A DNA stretch of 64,000 nucleotides, from contig NZ_CP047958.1 in NCBI RefSeq assembly GCF_014304815.1, positions 1,736,001 to 1,800,000 of the forward strand. The letters are read 5' to 3'. Source of the stretch: Synechococcus sp. MIT S9220. Lineage in GTDB: Bacteria > Cyanobacteriota > Cyanobacteriia > PCC-6307 > Cyanobiaceae. This document shows positions 1 to 8,302 of this stretch, in pieces (positions within the stretch are counted from its first letter, which is position 1; every line of letters begins with the position of its first letter). The notes under the pieces were generated by a model. It saw only the letters and a program-made list of their open reading frames with translations, did no database searches and was not told the DNA's origin. Both the position numbers and the translations under genes were made by a program.

Positions 1-130
1 TATCGCAGGTGGCTCGCGGAGCCAAGGCATCATTCCTGGCCGACCACTTGACGTTCTTGCTTTGGAACTGGGTCGAACCAGTTTCAGCCCAACCATCAAC
101 CCTTTGGCTGAGTCACGAGTGAGCGATTGA
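1..130 (+). CDS. 3' end of an unidentified protein, truncated by the window edge
   Basis: An open frame enters from the left edge (frame 2) and stops at TGA 128-130, giving about 42 C-terminal residues. The peptide reads like real coding sequence: it is rich in Gly, Pro and Leu, has a PGRPLDVLALELG stretch, and ends in an acidic-basic tail. I do not recognise the family, and no domain can be assigned from so short a piece. The next gene, yajQ, faces it from the opposite strand about 135 bases away, and the gap between them shows nothing clear. That this is coding is an inference from frame and composition only. Confidence 0.4.
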   Translation, partial: IAGGSRSQGIIPGRPLDVLALELGRTSFSPTINPLAESRVSD

Positions 131-266
131 ATTAAATGATTCCTTTGATGTTTCAGAAATCTTGCAAATTGAACCAGTCGTGCAATGGCTTATCAATCCA
201 GGTGGTGAGGGCGAAGTTCCAGGAATCTGGGCCGGAGGCTTACAGATCAATTTGAGTCTCTAAAAT

Positions 267-761
267 TCAGCGATAATTCTCGAACTGAAGAGGCACATCC
301 AGCTCATCCTCTTTTGACCGCAACAACTGAATCACCTGCTGGAGATCATCCTTACTCTTGCCTGTCACCCTGAGACTGTCTCCCTGAATCGCCACGGTGA
401 CTTTCTTAAGCTCGTCACGGACAATTTTGCTCATTTTCTTAGCAAGTTCCTGACTGAGTCCCTTCTTCAATTGAACGGTCTGCTGCACACGATTCCCACC
501 CACTGTCTCCGCCGTCTGGAAATCAAAGATCTTCAAAGAGAGATTTCTCTTTGTCGCCTTGGCTCGCAGAATATCTTCAACAGCTTGAAGAGTCATGTCA
601 CTGGCCGTAGTGATCACAATCGCGGCGTCTTCAAGATCGATCTCTGTACCAGAATCCTTAAGGTCATAGCGCTGAGAAACGTCCCTACGAACTTGATCAA
701 GCGTATTCACCAACTCCTGACGGTCAAAATCAGAGACCACATCAAATGAATACGAAGCCAT
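267..761 (-). CDS. yajQ: YajQ-family nucleotide-binding protein
   Basis: The 164-residue product matches the YajQ/UPF0234 family in length and along its whole sequence. It starts MASYSFDVVSDFDRQEL, has the central block around GTEIDLEDAAIVI, and ends in the typical PLQFENYR. Family members are small soluble proteins with two ferredoxin-like folds that bind nucleotides. Some bind cyclic di-GMP and act with transcription regulators, but that role is not shown for cyanobacteria. The gene stands alone, with a 225-base gap to the divergent MAPEG gene that presumably holds both promoters. The ATG start fits the family N-terminus. Confidence 0.93.
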   Translation of the reverse strand: MASYSFDVVSDFDRQELVNTLDQVRRDVSQRYDLKDSGTEIDLEDAAIVITTASDMTLQAVEDILRAKATKRNLSLKIFDFQTAETVGGNRVQQTVQLKKGLSQELAKKMSKIVRDELKKVTVAIQGDSLRVTGKSKDDLQQVIQLLRSKEDELDVPLQFENYR

Positions 762-986
762 TGAACAATCGTTAGTGGTTAAAGGTTAGCAACGCTCTTG
801 AAGCCGCTCTTAACAGGAGATCTAACAACAGACGGATAGCCATAAAAGCGTCACTTCAATCAGCAACTCCGTTCCAAACCCCGCTTCAGGCAGCCAGAAG
901 GACAACGGACGCAGACGACTTAGCGATCCAGTTGGGTTAATCGCGTCGATCGAGAGTCGATCACTATCGTTTCAACCGCGATTGCC

Positions 987-1445
987 TTGATTGTGTTCAT
1001 CACGGACTTTCTCACCCAGACAGCCTCGGCGCCCTATGCCTTGTCGCTCGTGTTCTCGGGAGCTGTAGTGATCGCCAGCATCATTCCCCTGGGTGCTGCC
1101 CGTTCACAGGCGGACTTCACCCTGGACGACATGAAAGCTCCGAGGGCCATGTTCGAACGCCTTCCAGACTGGGGGAAACGAGCCAGCTGGGCCCATCAGA
1201 ACAGCTTCGAAGCGTTCAGCCTGCATGCTCCAGCAGCACTTCTAGCCCTGATCGCCGTGCTGCAAATCGGAGAGCTTCAGGGCCTTGCCATCCCCGCAGC
1301 TCTGCTCCAGCCCGTGCTGCGTCTGATTTATTTGCCGGCCTATGTGGCTAATGTTCCGCCCCTGAGAGGACTGTGCTGGGCCGGTGCTCTGCTTTGCACC
1401 GGAATCCTCTACATCGAAGGAGTCAGAGCTCTACTAGCTGCCTAA
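987..1445 (+). CDS. MAPEG-family membrane protein
   Basis: A 152-residue integral membrane protein with about four hydrophobic segments. After the first segment come the MAPEG-type features: a conserved R-x-x-x-x-x-F-E/D-x-L-P region (RAMFERLPDWGKRASWAHQNSFEAF) and an N-S-F-E-A-F motif. MAPEG proteins include glutathione-dependent membrane enzymes of eicosanoid and xenobiotic metabolism; the bacterial substrate here is unknown. The frame opens with TTG at 987, and a GTG lies two codons on, so the exact start is open. Its stop overlaps the stop of the convergent slipin gene by 4 bases. Confidence 0.8.
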   Translation: MIVFITDFLTQTASAPYALSLVFSGAVVIASIIPLGAARSQADFTLDDMKAPRAMFERLPDWGKRASWAHQNSFEAFSLHAPAALLALIAVLQIGELQGLAIPAALLQPVLRLIYLPAYVANVPPLRGLCWAGALLCTGILYIEGVRALLAA

Positions 1446-2356
1446 TCCTTGCCTTGCTGGAATTGCTTCAGAGCAGCCAGCAGTGAAGCAGGTGACTGAG
1501 GATCGACCATCAGCACGCTGCCGGCCGGCGAGTCAGCCATGCGCTGCCCCATGGCCATCCAGTTTTCAGCCAGCATCAGCCGTACTGCCTCTTCCGCTTC
1601 CGGGCTCTCAGACAGTGCCCTGGCCATGACGCGTGCCGCTTCGGACTTCGCTTCAGCCATCACACCTTGCTGCTTCGCCTGGGCTTCGGCCTCCAGCAGA
1701 ATTGCCTCCTTCTGGGCACGTGCGTCAAGCACGAGAGCCTCCGCACGGCCACGCGCCTCATTCAACTGGGCTTCCTTTTCTCCTTCGGAACGCAGAATCG
1801 CAGCGCGCTTCTCCCGTTCGGCAGTCATCTGAGCCTCCATCGCTTGCTTAACGCCGGGCGAAGGATTGATGTCGCGCATTTCAACGCGAGTCACTTTCAC
1901 ACCCCATGGATCGGTGGCCTCATCAAGCTCCTTCAACAGCAGCTCATTCACCTCACTGCGAGTGGTGAAGGTCTGGTCGAGATCCAGCTTGCCCATCTCG
2001 GCACGAATCTGGGTTAACACCAGATTCACCATCGCTGCCTGCAGATTGTCCACTGCGTAATACGCCTGGGAATGCTCGAGCAACTGCCAGTACACCACCG
2101 CATCGACCTCGATGGAGACGTTGTCTCGCGTGATGCAGAGCTGGGGGGGGATATCCAGAACCCGTTCCTTGAGCGACTCATGACTCACCACCCGTTCGAC
2201 AACGGGAATCACGACAGAGAGCCCAGGCTGCAACTCACGGTCGAACTTGCCAAGCCGCTCGACGAGACGCGAGCGGCCTCCGCTGGTGACCTTGACGCTG
2301 CCACTTCCCAGAAGTGCGATCAGGATCAGTGCAGGCAGGCTCAGCAGCGCTTCCAT
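1442..2356 (-). CDS. SPFH/band 7 (slipin/stomatin-like) membrane protein
   Basis: The 304-residue product begins with one N-terminal membrane segment (about residues 3-20). An SPFH domain follows, with the signature region LQPGLSVVIPVVERV and a VSIEVDAVVYWQ block, then a long Ala/Glu-rich coiled coil (about residues 175-250). Slipins oligomerise at the membrane and organise microdomains, usually working with an NfeD partner. An NfeD-like gene is divergently placed 59 bases upstream, which supports that pairing. Length and layout are normal for the family. The biological target in cyanobacteria is unknown. Confidence 0.9.
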   Translation of the reverse strand: MEALLSLPALILIALLGSGSVKVTSGGRSRLVERLGKFDRELQPGLSVVIPVVERVVSHESLKERVLDIPPQLCITRDNVSIEVDAVVYWQLLEHSQAYYAVDNLQAAMVNLVLTQIRAEMGKLDLDQTFTTRSEVNELLLKELDEATDPWGVKVTRVEMRDINPSPGVKQAMEAQMTAEREKRAAILRSEGEKEAQLNEARGRAEALVLDARAQKEAILLEAEAQAKQQGVMAEAKSEAARVMARALSESPEAEEAVRLMLAENWMAMGQRMADSPAGSVLMVDPQSPASLLAALKQFQQGKD

Positions 2357-2415
2357 GACGAATAGATGTCTGAAGCGACGCTAGTCCCCAAAGTGAGGGG
2401 AAGCAGCCACCAGAC

Positions 2416-2859
2416 ATGCCACCTCTTTGGAGTCCTTTGATCTGGTTGCTGTTGGCTGGTGTTCTGCTGGTGGTGGAGCTGGTGCAGCCCAGTTTCGATG
2501 GCTTGATGTTTGGCGTCTTCGCCGGTCTTGTCGTGTCCGTACTGACAGCCTTGCTGCCGCTGCAGGTTTGGATTCAGATCTTCCTGTTCATTCTGATCAC
2601 AGTGCTGGGAACGCTTTGGCTGAGCAAGTGGTCTGCGCAACGCAATCCACGGCCCGGAGGGCGACTGCTGAAAGACAACACAGCCGAGGTCCTGGCCCCG
2701 ATTCAGCCCGGAGGAGAAGGCAGGGTTCGCTGGCATGGCCAGAGCTGGGCTGCCAGTTCACTGGATATCGAGACTCCTCTGCAGGCCGGAGATCGCGTGC
2801 TTGTGATCAGCAGGGAGGGAACCAGGCTCCAGGTTCTGCCAACCCCGCCTTCGCCTTGA
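2416..2859 (+). CDS. NfeD-like membrane protein
   Basis: A 147-residue protein with two or three hydrophobic segments in the first 75 residues, then a soluble C-terminal beta domain. That domain (GRLLKDNTAEVLAPIQPGGE, GRVRWHGQSWAA, LQAGDRVLVI) is the OB-fold NfeD C-domain with its typical G-x-V/R-x-x-G-x-x-W core. This is the short NfeD type without the protease domain. NfeD and slipin genes are usual neighbours, and the divergent slipin gene here fits. Its role is presumed to be membrane-domain assembly or quality control. Confidence 0.85.
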   Translation: MPPLWSPLIWLLLAGVLLVVELVQPSFDGLMFGVFAGLVVSVLTALLPLQVWIQIFLFILITVLGTLWLSKWSAQRNPRPGGRLLKDNTAEVLAPIQPGGEGRVRWHGQSWAASSLDIETPLQAGDRVLVISREGTRLQVLPTPPSP

Positions 2860-2862
2860 ACA

Positions 2863-3348
2863 TCAGTCAAAAAAGAGCAGGCTGACCACCTTGCCCATGT
2901 CTTCGGCATTACGACAGCTGGCAAGCAATGTCTCGCTGTCATGGAAAGCCAGGCAAATCAGTTGGTCACAACGACTGATGATGTCCTGGTTGCAGAGGCT
3001 GCTGGCCATCGGCAAGGGCAGATCGTCGTGTTCGGGCTTTTCAATCAGGTGCAGAACCGTCTCCAACTGATCACGGATCTCTGGCCCTTGGCGACTCAGA
3101 CTCTGCGGCAGAAGCACCGTGAGCTTGGAGGCATCCACAGCCAGGACGCCTCGAATTACGGCTGCATTGACCCCCTGCGCACCTGATGTGACGAGAGAGT
3201 GGCCTTCCTGAGCAAGCGATCGGGCGATCAGCTCGATCAGGTGGATGGCGACCACGGGAACATGACGACTTCCGAGGATGGCAATCCTCCTTGCTCCCTT
3301 GTCTTGGAGCAAGGCCAATTCCTGGGCAAGGGTGTCGACCCTGTCCAT
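2863..3348 (-). CDS. SLOG/DprA-like Rossmann-fold protein
   Basis: The 161-residue product has the glycine-rich nucleotide-binding pattern of the SLOG/DprA superfamily: RRIAILGSRHVP near the start, LVTSGAQGVNAAVIRG in the middle and SRCDQLICL later. Cyanobacterial homologues are often named DNA recombination-mediator protein A, but the protein is much shorter than DprA and lacks its other domains. It could equally be a nucleotide- or lysine-decarboxylase-like SLOG protein. The frame opens at TTG 3375, but ATG 3348 just before the conserved region is preferred. It ends 4 bases after the convergent NfeD gene. Confidence 0.7.
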   Translation of the reverse strand: MDRVDTLAQELALLQDKGARRIAILGSRHVPVVAIHLIELIARSLAQEGHSLVTSGAQGVNAAVIRGVLAVDASKLTVLLPQSLSRQGPEIRDQLETVLHLIEKPEHDDLPLPMASSLCNQDIISRCDQLICLAFHDSETLLASCRNAEDMGKVVSLLFFD

Positions 3349-3429
3349 TGCAGGAAGATCAAGGGATCGGCTCAATGACTACCTGCGAGCGTTCCTAGAC
3401 GCTAGCAGCGGTGAACCCTGTCGGGACCA

Positions 3430-4539
3430 TCACTTTGAGCCGATCACAAGGTGTTCCAGTCCCACGGCACTGAGCAGGTCTGCAAGCCGGCAGTGTTCTT
3501 CCACAAGACGGAAGGCATAAGTCGCTTTCACCGCTTCGTGCAGTCGAACGTGACCGAACGCCTGCTCGATCACTTCAACGGTCCCGAGTGTGTCCTGCTC
3601 GACCTTGAGCAGGGGAACTTCCAGTTCATCCGCTCGACTGATCAACTGAGGGAGTGGATCTCCAGCACCGGTCAAAATCAGACATTGCGTGGAAGCCTCC
3701 AGGGCTGCCAGCTGGATATCGGTGCGATCTGCTCCTGTCACCACAGCCATGTTGCGGCGGCGGCGGAAGAACTCCATTGCTGAATTCACATTCATCGCCC
3801 CGATGCTGAGAGTCTCCACCAACAGGTCGAGCTTCTCTCTGCAGCAGATCACCCGAGCATCGAGGCGACGCACGAGTTCTCCCACCGTGACGCTGCGCAG
3901 TAGAGGAGAACGGGGCATCACACCAAACACCTTGATGCCAAGCGCCTGAAGAGACGGCACGACATCACGTTCCAGGCTTTCCACATCATCAGGAGTGACT
4001 GCGTTCAGCACCACCCCGCGGAGTCGATCACCGAGCTGCTGGCTGGCCGCCAGCAACGCATCGACGCTGCGACTGTCTTCCCAAAGATGCACGAGCACCA
4101 CCGGTGCGTCGAGATCGCGGGCCAGTTGCACCAAACTCAGGCCGTAGAGCAAACCCTCATGGAGATTGCCGGCGGCTTCCAGCAGGGTGACACTGTTTTC
4201 TGACTGCTCAAGACTGGTCCTGAGTTGCTCAAGACCTTCTCCAGCAGCCAAGGTTCCCTTCGCAAGCCGTTGCTGTGCAGTCTCGGGAGATAGGAGATGC
4301 AGAGAGGGGATTAGGTCCTGATGAGGAAGACCGAGGGTCTCTCCGACGAAACGGACATCGTCATCAATTAACGGCGAAGGCGGAACGCCTTGATCAGACT
4401 CCCAGTCCAGACTTGTGGCAAGCGGTTTTCCAAAAAGAACCCGAATGCCGACCGAGCGCAGATGCCTTGCAACCCCGAGCACTAGGGCGGACTTGCCGCT
4501 GAAGGGTTCACAGGATCCGATCAGCAGCGTTGAGCCCAT
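3430..4539 (-). CDS. P-loop (BioD/CobB-like) plus DRTGG-domain protein, 'phosphotransacetylase family'
   Basis: The 369-residue product has two parts. The first half (about 1-210) is a P-loop domain of the dethiobiotin-synthetase/AAA_26 type, with the phosphate-binding motif CEPFSGKSAL and a VVLVHLWED strand. The second half (about 215-330) is a DRTGG domain, seen in GAMNVNSAMEFFRRRRNMAVVTGADRTD. The same architecture forms the N-terminal regulatory part of long Pta enzymes, but the catalytic phosphotransacetylase domain is absent, so enzyme activity should not be assumed. This stand-alone form is widespread in cyanobacteria; its function is unknown. Confidence 0.8.
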   Translation of the reverse strand: MGSTLLIGSCEPFSGKSALVLGVARHLRSVGIRVLFGKPLATSLDWESDQGVPPSPLIDDDVRFVGETLGLPHQDLIPSLHLLSPETAQQRLAKGTLAAGEGLEQLRTSLEQSENSVTLLEAAGNLHEGLLYGLSLVQLARDLDAPVVLVHLWEDSRSVDALLAASQQLGDRLRGVVLNAVTPDDVESLERDVVPSLQALGIKVFGVMPRSPLLRSVTVGELVRRLDARVICCREKLDLLVETLSIGAMNVNSAMEFFRRRRNMAVVTGADRTDIQLAALEASTQCLILTGAGDPLPQLISRADELEVPLLKVEQDTLGTVEVIEQAFGHVRLHEAVKATYAFRLVEEHCRLADLLSAVGLEHLVIGSK

Positions 4540-4568
4540 CAGGGAGATCTGAGGTTAATTCCCACAAT

Positions 4569-4946
4569 TTAAGGGGAACCATCCTCCTCGATCTGCTCGA
4601 GCAACAACCACTGCCAGAAGCTGTCCGGCAGATCCTGACGGCCAGCTTCCACAACTTGCATCAGCCAATCGAGCAGTTGATGCGCAGGGCATTCGAACGG
4701 ATACAGCTGATCACCCTGTTCCTGAAATCGCAACTCACAGCGGCACGTCTGCAGCGGGGCATTGGCAGGACTCCAGGTCAGCAGGTATCGATGGGGCTGA
4801 GAACCACTGCGGATACGCTCGCCATCGAACTGGCCGAGGGGCAGTTGTTCAAGAGCATGCCTGAGGGACTGCTCTCGACGAAGCCCCCCGCAATAAGGAG
4901 CGAACAGCGCCAGTTGAGCGTCACTGGACGGACTGGACAACGTCAT
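4569..4946 (-). CDS. Conserved cyanobacterial hypothetical protein
   Basis: A soluble protein of about 125 residues with no signal peptide or membrane segment, rich in Leu and Gln, with an acidic C-terminus. The pattern FPYCGGLRREQS, then ERIRSGSQPHRYLLTWSP, then YPFECPAHQLLDWL looks like constrained sequence, and codon use matches neighbouring genes. I do not recognise a named family. The frame opens at TTG 4964, but ATG 4946 is a more usual start. It lies 29 bases upstream of the P-loop/DRTGG gene on the same strand and is divergent from the dehydrogenase gene. Confidence 0.65.
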   Translation of the reverse strand: MTLSSPSSDAQLALFAPYCGGLRREQSLRHALEQLPLGQFDGERIRSGSQPHRYLLTWSPANAPLQTCRCELRFQEQGDQLYPFECPAHQLLDWLMQVVEAGRQDLPDSFWQWLLLEQIEEDGSP

Positions 4947-5023
4947 ACCGTCGAGCTGTTCCAAGCATGCACCAGTTCACCGCCATGGCCCAGCCTTTGC
5001 GAAGGACCTCCGACTCAAGCTCC

Positions 5024-5755
5024 ATGGCAGAGACCTGGTCAGGTCGCAGGGTGGGAATCACTGGAGCAGGAGGTGAACTGGGTCGTGCACTCACGCGCCG
5101 ACTCAGACAAAAGGGCGCCTGGGTCGTTGCTCTGAGTCATCGCCCTAAGCCAACGGAACTGAACAGTCTGACCGGACCACAGGAGTGGGTTTGCTGGAAC
5201 TGCGGAAAGGAAGAGGAACTCGATCCCACCCTGAGGGGTCTCGATCTACTTGTGCTCAACCACGGCATCAACCCCGGAGGCGACCAGAGCCCCGAGAGCC
5301 TAAACAACGCACTTGAGATCAATGCCCTCAGCCAATGGAGGCTTCTGCAGCGCTTTGAGCAGCTGGAGAGGAACCTCCAGCAAGACTCATATCCACCGGA
5401 ACTGTGGGTGAACACATCGGAAGCCGAGATCCAACCGGCCCTGAGCCCTGCTTATGAACTGAGCAAGCGCTTGATCGGCCAACTCGTCAGCCTGCGCTGG
5501 AGTGCGCCGCGTCAGCAACGGACCAGGCTGCCGACCCTACGCAAGCTGGTGCTCGGTCCGTTCCGTTCTGACCTCAATCCGATCGGTGTGATGTCAGCTG
5601 ATTTCGTGGCAGGTCAGATTCTTTGGCAAGCCGACTTGGGACTGCCACTGATCATCGTGACCCCCAATCCACTTACCTTGCTGGCGATGCCTTTGGTTGA
5701 GCTGGGACGGTTGACCTACAACCGACTGTTGTGGGCTAATCGCCACGATCCGTGA
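5024..5755 (+). CDS. Short-chain dehydrogenase/reductase-like protein
   Basis: The product (243 residues from ATG 5024) has a Rossmann nucleotide-binding motif, [13 protein letters not shown], directly after the start. An [12 protein letters not shown] strand corresponds to the family NAG motif, and a YELSKRL stretch corresponds to the catalytic Y-x-x-x-K. The N-terminal half fits the SDR family; the C-terminal part is more hydrophobic and less typical. Cyanobacterial homologues are often labelled bifunctional sterol desaturase/short-chain dehydrogenase, but no desaturase histidine box is visible here. ATG 4985 is an alternative start. The 3' end overlaps the convergent map gene by 20 bases. 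Confidence 0.75.
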   Translation: MAETWSGRRVGITGAGGELGRALTRRLRQKGAWVVALSHRPKPTELNSLTGPQEWVCWNCGKEEELDPTLRGLDLLVLNHGINPGGDQSPESLNNALEINALSQWRLLQRFEQLERNLQQDSYPPELWVNTSEAEIQPALSPAYELSKRLIGQLVSLRWSAPRQQRTRLPTLRKLVLGPFRSDLNPIGVMSADFVAGQILWQADLGLPLIIVTPNPLTLLAMPLVELGRLTYNRLLWANRHDP

Positions 5756-6575
5756 GGATCTCGCATCCGTCGGATGTCACGACAATCGTGTGTTCCCACT
5801 GCGCGGACAGGCTGCCATCGCGGGTGACCACAGTCCAGCGGTCCTTGAGCGTGCGACAGGCTTTGCTGCCGGCGTTCAGGATCGGTTCCACAGCCAGGGT
5901 CATGCCAGGACGCAACTTCACGTTCGGCAGAACGTCCGTTCGGAAGTTGAACACGGAAGGTTCTTCGTGGAGATTGCGGCCAACACCATGACCCGTGTAG
6001 TCCTCCACCACACTGAAACCACCTTCATGGACACGATCCTCAACGGCTCCAGCGATATCGAGCAGCGTGTTCCCCGAGCGGATCTGAGCCAATCCGGCCA
6101 TCAATGATTCCTGAGCCACCTTGCTGAGGGCTGCCGCCTGATCACTGACCTCTCCCACACAGATGGTGACGCAGCTGTCGCCGTGATAGCCCTCGTAAAA
6201 GGCTCCCGTGTCCACTTTGAGCAAATCGCCGGCATGAATCACCTTCCTGTTGTTGGGGATGCCGTGCACCACCTCATCGTTGATGCTGGAACAAATGCTG
6301 GCGGGGAACCCGTGGTATCCCTTGAAACTTGGGGTTGCTCCCATTTCCCTGATGCGCCGCTCGGCATGGGCATCCAGATCGGCGGTGGTCTGACCGGGCT
6401 CGACCATCTCCATGATTTCCCGGAGCACAGTCGCCACGATGCGACTGGCCTTGGCCATGATTTTCAGCTCTCTCGCCGACTTGATCTCCACTCCCCGACG
6501 CTGCTGGATGCGCGGGCCTGTGGCAGTCACGCTGCCGGTTTTGGTTGAAGCAAGCAGATCAGCGAACAAGTTCAT
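5736..6575 (-). CDS. map: Methionine aminopeptidase, type I
   Basis: The 279-residue enzyme removes the initiator methionine from new proteins. All five metal ligands of the family are visible: Asp in [10 protein letters not shown] and in YHGDSCVT, His in [13 protein letters not shown], Glu in LAVEPILN and Glu in QWEHTIVV. The substrate-side histidine is in [11 protein letters not shown]. The ORF is open further upstream, but ATG 6575 ([10 protein letters not shown]) is the natural start. About 35 residues precede the family core, a modest extension. Its 3' end overlaps the convergent dehydrogenase gene by 20 bases. Confidence 0.95.
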   Translation of the reverse strand: MNLFADLLASTKTGSVTATGPRIQQRRGVEIKSARELKIMAKASRIVATVLREIMEMVEPGQTTADLDAHAERRIREMGATPSFKGYHGFPASICSSINDEVVHGIPNNRKVIHAGDLLKVDTGAFYEGYHGDSCVTICVGEVSDQAAALSKVAQESLMAGLAQIRSGNTLLDIAGAVEDRVHEGGFSVVEDYTGHGVGRNLHEEPSVFNFRTDVLPNVKLRPGMTLAVEPILNAGSKACRTLKDRWTVVTRDGSLSAQWEHTIVVTSDGCEILTDRGD

Positions 6576-6635
6576 CGGTGATTCCTTCGGGCAGTCCCGA
6601 CGTCCTGCTGTCACGCTATCAATGGTGACGAGCTA

Positions 6636-6959
6636 ATGCCGGTGGCTCTCTGGATGGCACGACTGCGGCGCTGGCACAGCAGGGTGGCGCCTTTGGTTCT
6701 TCTGCCGTTGATGACCACAGTCATCACAGGTCTGAGCTACCGGGTGGCGCGCGATTGGTTCGGAGTGAGTCGAGACAGCGCCCACTGGCTGATGAGCCTG
6801 CATGAAGGGGAATGGCTGGGACCGCAGCTTGAACCCGTCGTGGTTGTTCTCAATGCACTGGGAGTGCTCTGGATGTTGATCACCGGGGGAGGAATGATGT
6901 TGCAGTCCTGGAGAAACGCTTGGAAGAAACGCTCAGTAGACGGCGGGCCGGCAGGGTAA
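6636..6959 (+). CDS. Small membrane protein, PepSY-associated TM-like
   Basis: A 107-residue protein with two clear hydrophobic segments (about 17-34 and 70-92) and a basic end. The first segment, RLRRWHSRVAPLVLLPLMTTVITGLSYR, resembles the start of PepSY-associated membrane proteins (R-x-x-H-x-x-x-G/A-x-x-x). No PepSY domain is present, so this is a short form. It lies 34 bases upstream of rplS on the same strand and may share its promoter. The function is unknown. Confidence 0.65.
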   Translation: MPVALWMARLRRWHSRVAPLVLLPLMTTVITGLSYRVARDWFGVSRDSAHWLMSLHEGEWLGPQLEPVVVVLNALGVLWMLITGGGMMLQSWRNAWKKRSVDGGPAG

Positions 6960-6992
6960 GCTGGTTGTTTGGCGTGATTACCCGGAGCTGGG

Positions 6993-7457
6993 ATGGCAGC
7001 GGACCAGAAAGACACATCTGCACAAGACAGCGCAGACGTCACAAGCACTGAGAACGAGTCCCCGAAGACTGCTGCTCCAGCCGCAAAGAAGGCTGCACGC
7101 CTCAAACCTGCTGAGCTGATCAGAGAGTTTGAGCAAGCGCAGCAGAAAACCGACCTTCCCGACATCTATGTCGGGGACACTGTTCGTGTCGGCGTTCGCA
7201 TCAGCGAGGGCAATAAGGAACGCGTCCAGCCCTACGAAGGAGTGGTGATCGCCAAGCGTCACGGCGGGGTCAATCAGACCATCACGGTCCGTCGGATCTT
7301 TCAGGGCATCGGCGTTGAAAGAGTCTTTATGCTGCATAGTCCTCAAGTTGCCTCCATCAAGGTGGAGCGCCGCGGTAAGGTACGTCGGGCGAAGCTTTTC
7401 TATCTGCGGGAACGGGTGGGCAAGGCCACCCGCGTGAAGCAGCGCTTCGATCGCTGA
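6993..7457 (+). CDS. rplS: 50S ribosomal protein L19
   Basis: L19 sits at the interface of the two ribosomal subunits. The conserved body begins near residue 42 and carries the family block [27 protein letters not shown] and the ending [11 protein letters not shown]. At 154 residues it is longer than the usual 115 or so. The extra part is an N-terminal extension of about 40 residues, first acidic and Ser/Thr-rich, then Ala/Lys-rich, likely flexible. A small GAGGC/GCCTC hairpin overlaps the stop codon. Downstream are tRNA-Trp, the PSHCP gene, tRNA-Asp and gltX, all on the same strand. Confidence 0.97.
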   Translation: MAADQKDTSAQDSADVTSTENESPKTAAPAAKKAARLKPAELIREFEQAQQKTDLPDIYVGDTVRVGVRISEGNKERVQPYEGVVIAKRHGGVNQTITVRRIFQGIGVERVFMLHSPQVASIKVERRGKVRRAKLFYLRERVGKATRVKQRFDR

Positions 7458-7519
7458 GGCTTAGGCCTCGTTCAATCCAATGCCATCGCCTTTGTGATGG
7501 TCGAGGGGCCCATCGCCTT

Positions 7520-7592
7520 GCGCCGTTAGTTCAGTTGGTAGAACGCAGGTCTCCAAAACCTGATGTCGGGGGTTCAAGTCCTCCACGGCGCG
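7520..7592 (+). tRNA. trnW: tRNA-Trp (CCA)
   Basis: A 73-base cloverleaf can be drawn by eye. It has a 7-bp acceptor stem (GCGCCGT with ACGGCGC), a D arm with GTTC/GAAC, an anticodon stem CAGGT/ACCTG around the loop CTCCAAA, and a T arm GGGGG/CCTCC with TTCAAGT. The anticodon CCA reads tryptophan codon UGG. G follows the acceptor stem as discriminator base and no CCA is encoded. It lies between rplS and the PSHCP gene. Confidence 0.97.
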
Positions 7593-7628
7593 TCCGATGG
7601 CCCCTTCTGCAGTTTCCTAGTTTCGAGC

Positions 7629-7817
7629 ATGGAGTTGGATCTTCAACCTGGTGATGTGGTCAAGGTCCTCGAATCAGCCGCCCTCGGCTGGGTTCGTGCC
7701 CGTGTCATTCGCGTCAAATCCGGAGGACGTGTGGTCGTGCAAAGCGACCAGGGCCGTGAGTTCACTGCCCGTGGCAATCAAGTTCGCTTAATTGAGCCTG
7801 CAGGTTTCCGTCCCTGA
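7629..7817 (+). CDS. Picocyanobacterial hyperconserved Tudor-like RNA-binding protein (PSHCP)
   Basis: The 62-residue product, starting MELDLQPGDVVKVLES and ending RLIEPAGFRP, corresponds in length and sequence to the hyperconserved protein of Prochlorococcus and marine Synechococcus. From published work as I recall it, that protein has a Tudor-like beta-barrel fold and binds RNA, including tRNA. In the sequence I see alternating hydrophobic strands, a positively charged WVRARVIRVKSGGR turn and no membrane segment. The open frame runs back into the tRNA-Trp gene, so ATG 7629 is the sensible start. Neighbours are rplS, two tRNA genes and gltX, which fits a translation-related job. A strong terminator follows 36 bases after the stop. 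Confidence 0.93.
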   Translation: MELDLQPGDVVKVLESAALGWVRARVIRVKSGGRVVVQSDQGREFTARGNQVRLIEPAGFRP

Positions 7818-7853
7818 CCAAGCTGAATTCATCCCTTCATGGGATCACTGAGG

Positions 7854-7879
7854 CCGGTGGCTGCTGCCACCGGTTTTTT
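7854..7879 (+). terminator. Rho-independent terminator after the PSHCP gene
   Basis: A perfect 8-bp stem CCGGTGGC/GCCACCGG with a 4-base loop (TGCT) is followed at once by six T residues. It lies 36 bases after the PSHCP stop and should end the rplS/tRNA-Trp/PSHCP transcripts. Confidence 0.9.
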
Positions 7880-8207
7880 ATGGCGTCCGCGGGTGTGCTG
7901 TCGGCATGAATCGTTGTTGGTGGTTGAGCAAAGATTCAAGTCCGATTCAGAACGCTGCCAGAGCTTGAAAAAGAACCCATGCTCTGCATGCCATCGACAC
8001 GAGGGATCCATTGAGCGGAATCTGAAACACGAACGGATCGCAACGGCTGGTGGCAATCCAGGCGTGGTGGGTTCTGAAGCCAGTTGTTCAGAACCCGACC
8101 AACGCGCTTATTGACGGAGGGCAGGGCAACAGTCGATACTTTCGATGTCGCGCGAGCGACACAGATCAGATTCCAACGGACGAGCACCGTCGATCTGAAT
8201 CCGATCT
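7880..8207 (+). other. Gene-free stretch with one strong stem-loop
   Basis: These 328 bases between the PSHCP terminator and tRNA-Asp hold no convincing ORF in either direction. The main structure is a perfect 10-bp inverted repeat, GGGTTCTGAA (8069-8078) with TTCAGAACCC (8087-8096), around an 8-base loop. No T-run follows it, so it is not a simple terminator. It could belong to a small RNA or to the leader of the tRNA-Asp/gltX transcript. The promoter for that transcript is presumably here, but I cannot place it with confidence. Confidence 0.5.
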
Positions 8208-8281
8208 GGGACCGTAGTTCAACCGGTTAGAGCACCGCCCTGTCACGGCGGAAGTTGCGGGTTCGAATCCCGTCGGTCCCG
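8208..8281 (+). tRNA. trnD: tRNA-Asp (GTC)
   Basis: A 74-base cloverleaf with acceptor stem GGGACCG/CGGTCCC, anticodon stem around the loop CTGTCAC, and T arm GCGGG/CCCGT with TTCGAAT. The anticodon GTC reads aspartate codons. The discriminator base is G and no CCA is encoded. gltX begins only 21 bases downstream, so the tRNA and the synthetase gene are probably transcribed together and separated by tRNA processing. Confidence 0.97.
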
Positions 8282-8302
8282 TTCTTCATCCCGAGCCCCG
8301 CA

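Noticed and set aside
7839-8114. 91-codon plus-strand ORF after the PSHCP gene
   Set aside because: It runs through the terminator hairpin and the 10-bp stem-loop, has atypical Cys/Arg/His-rich composition and resembles no protein family.
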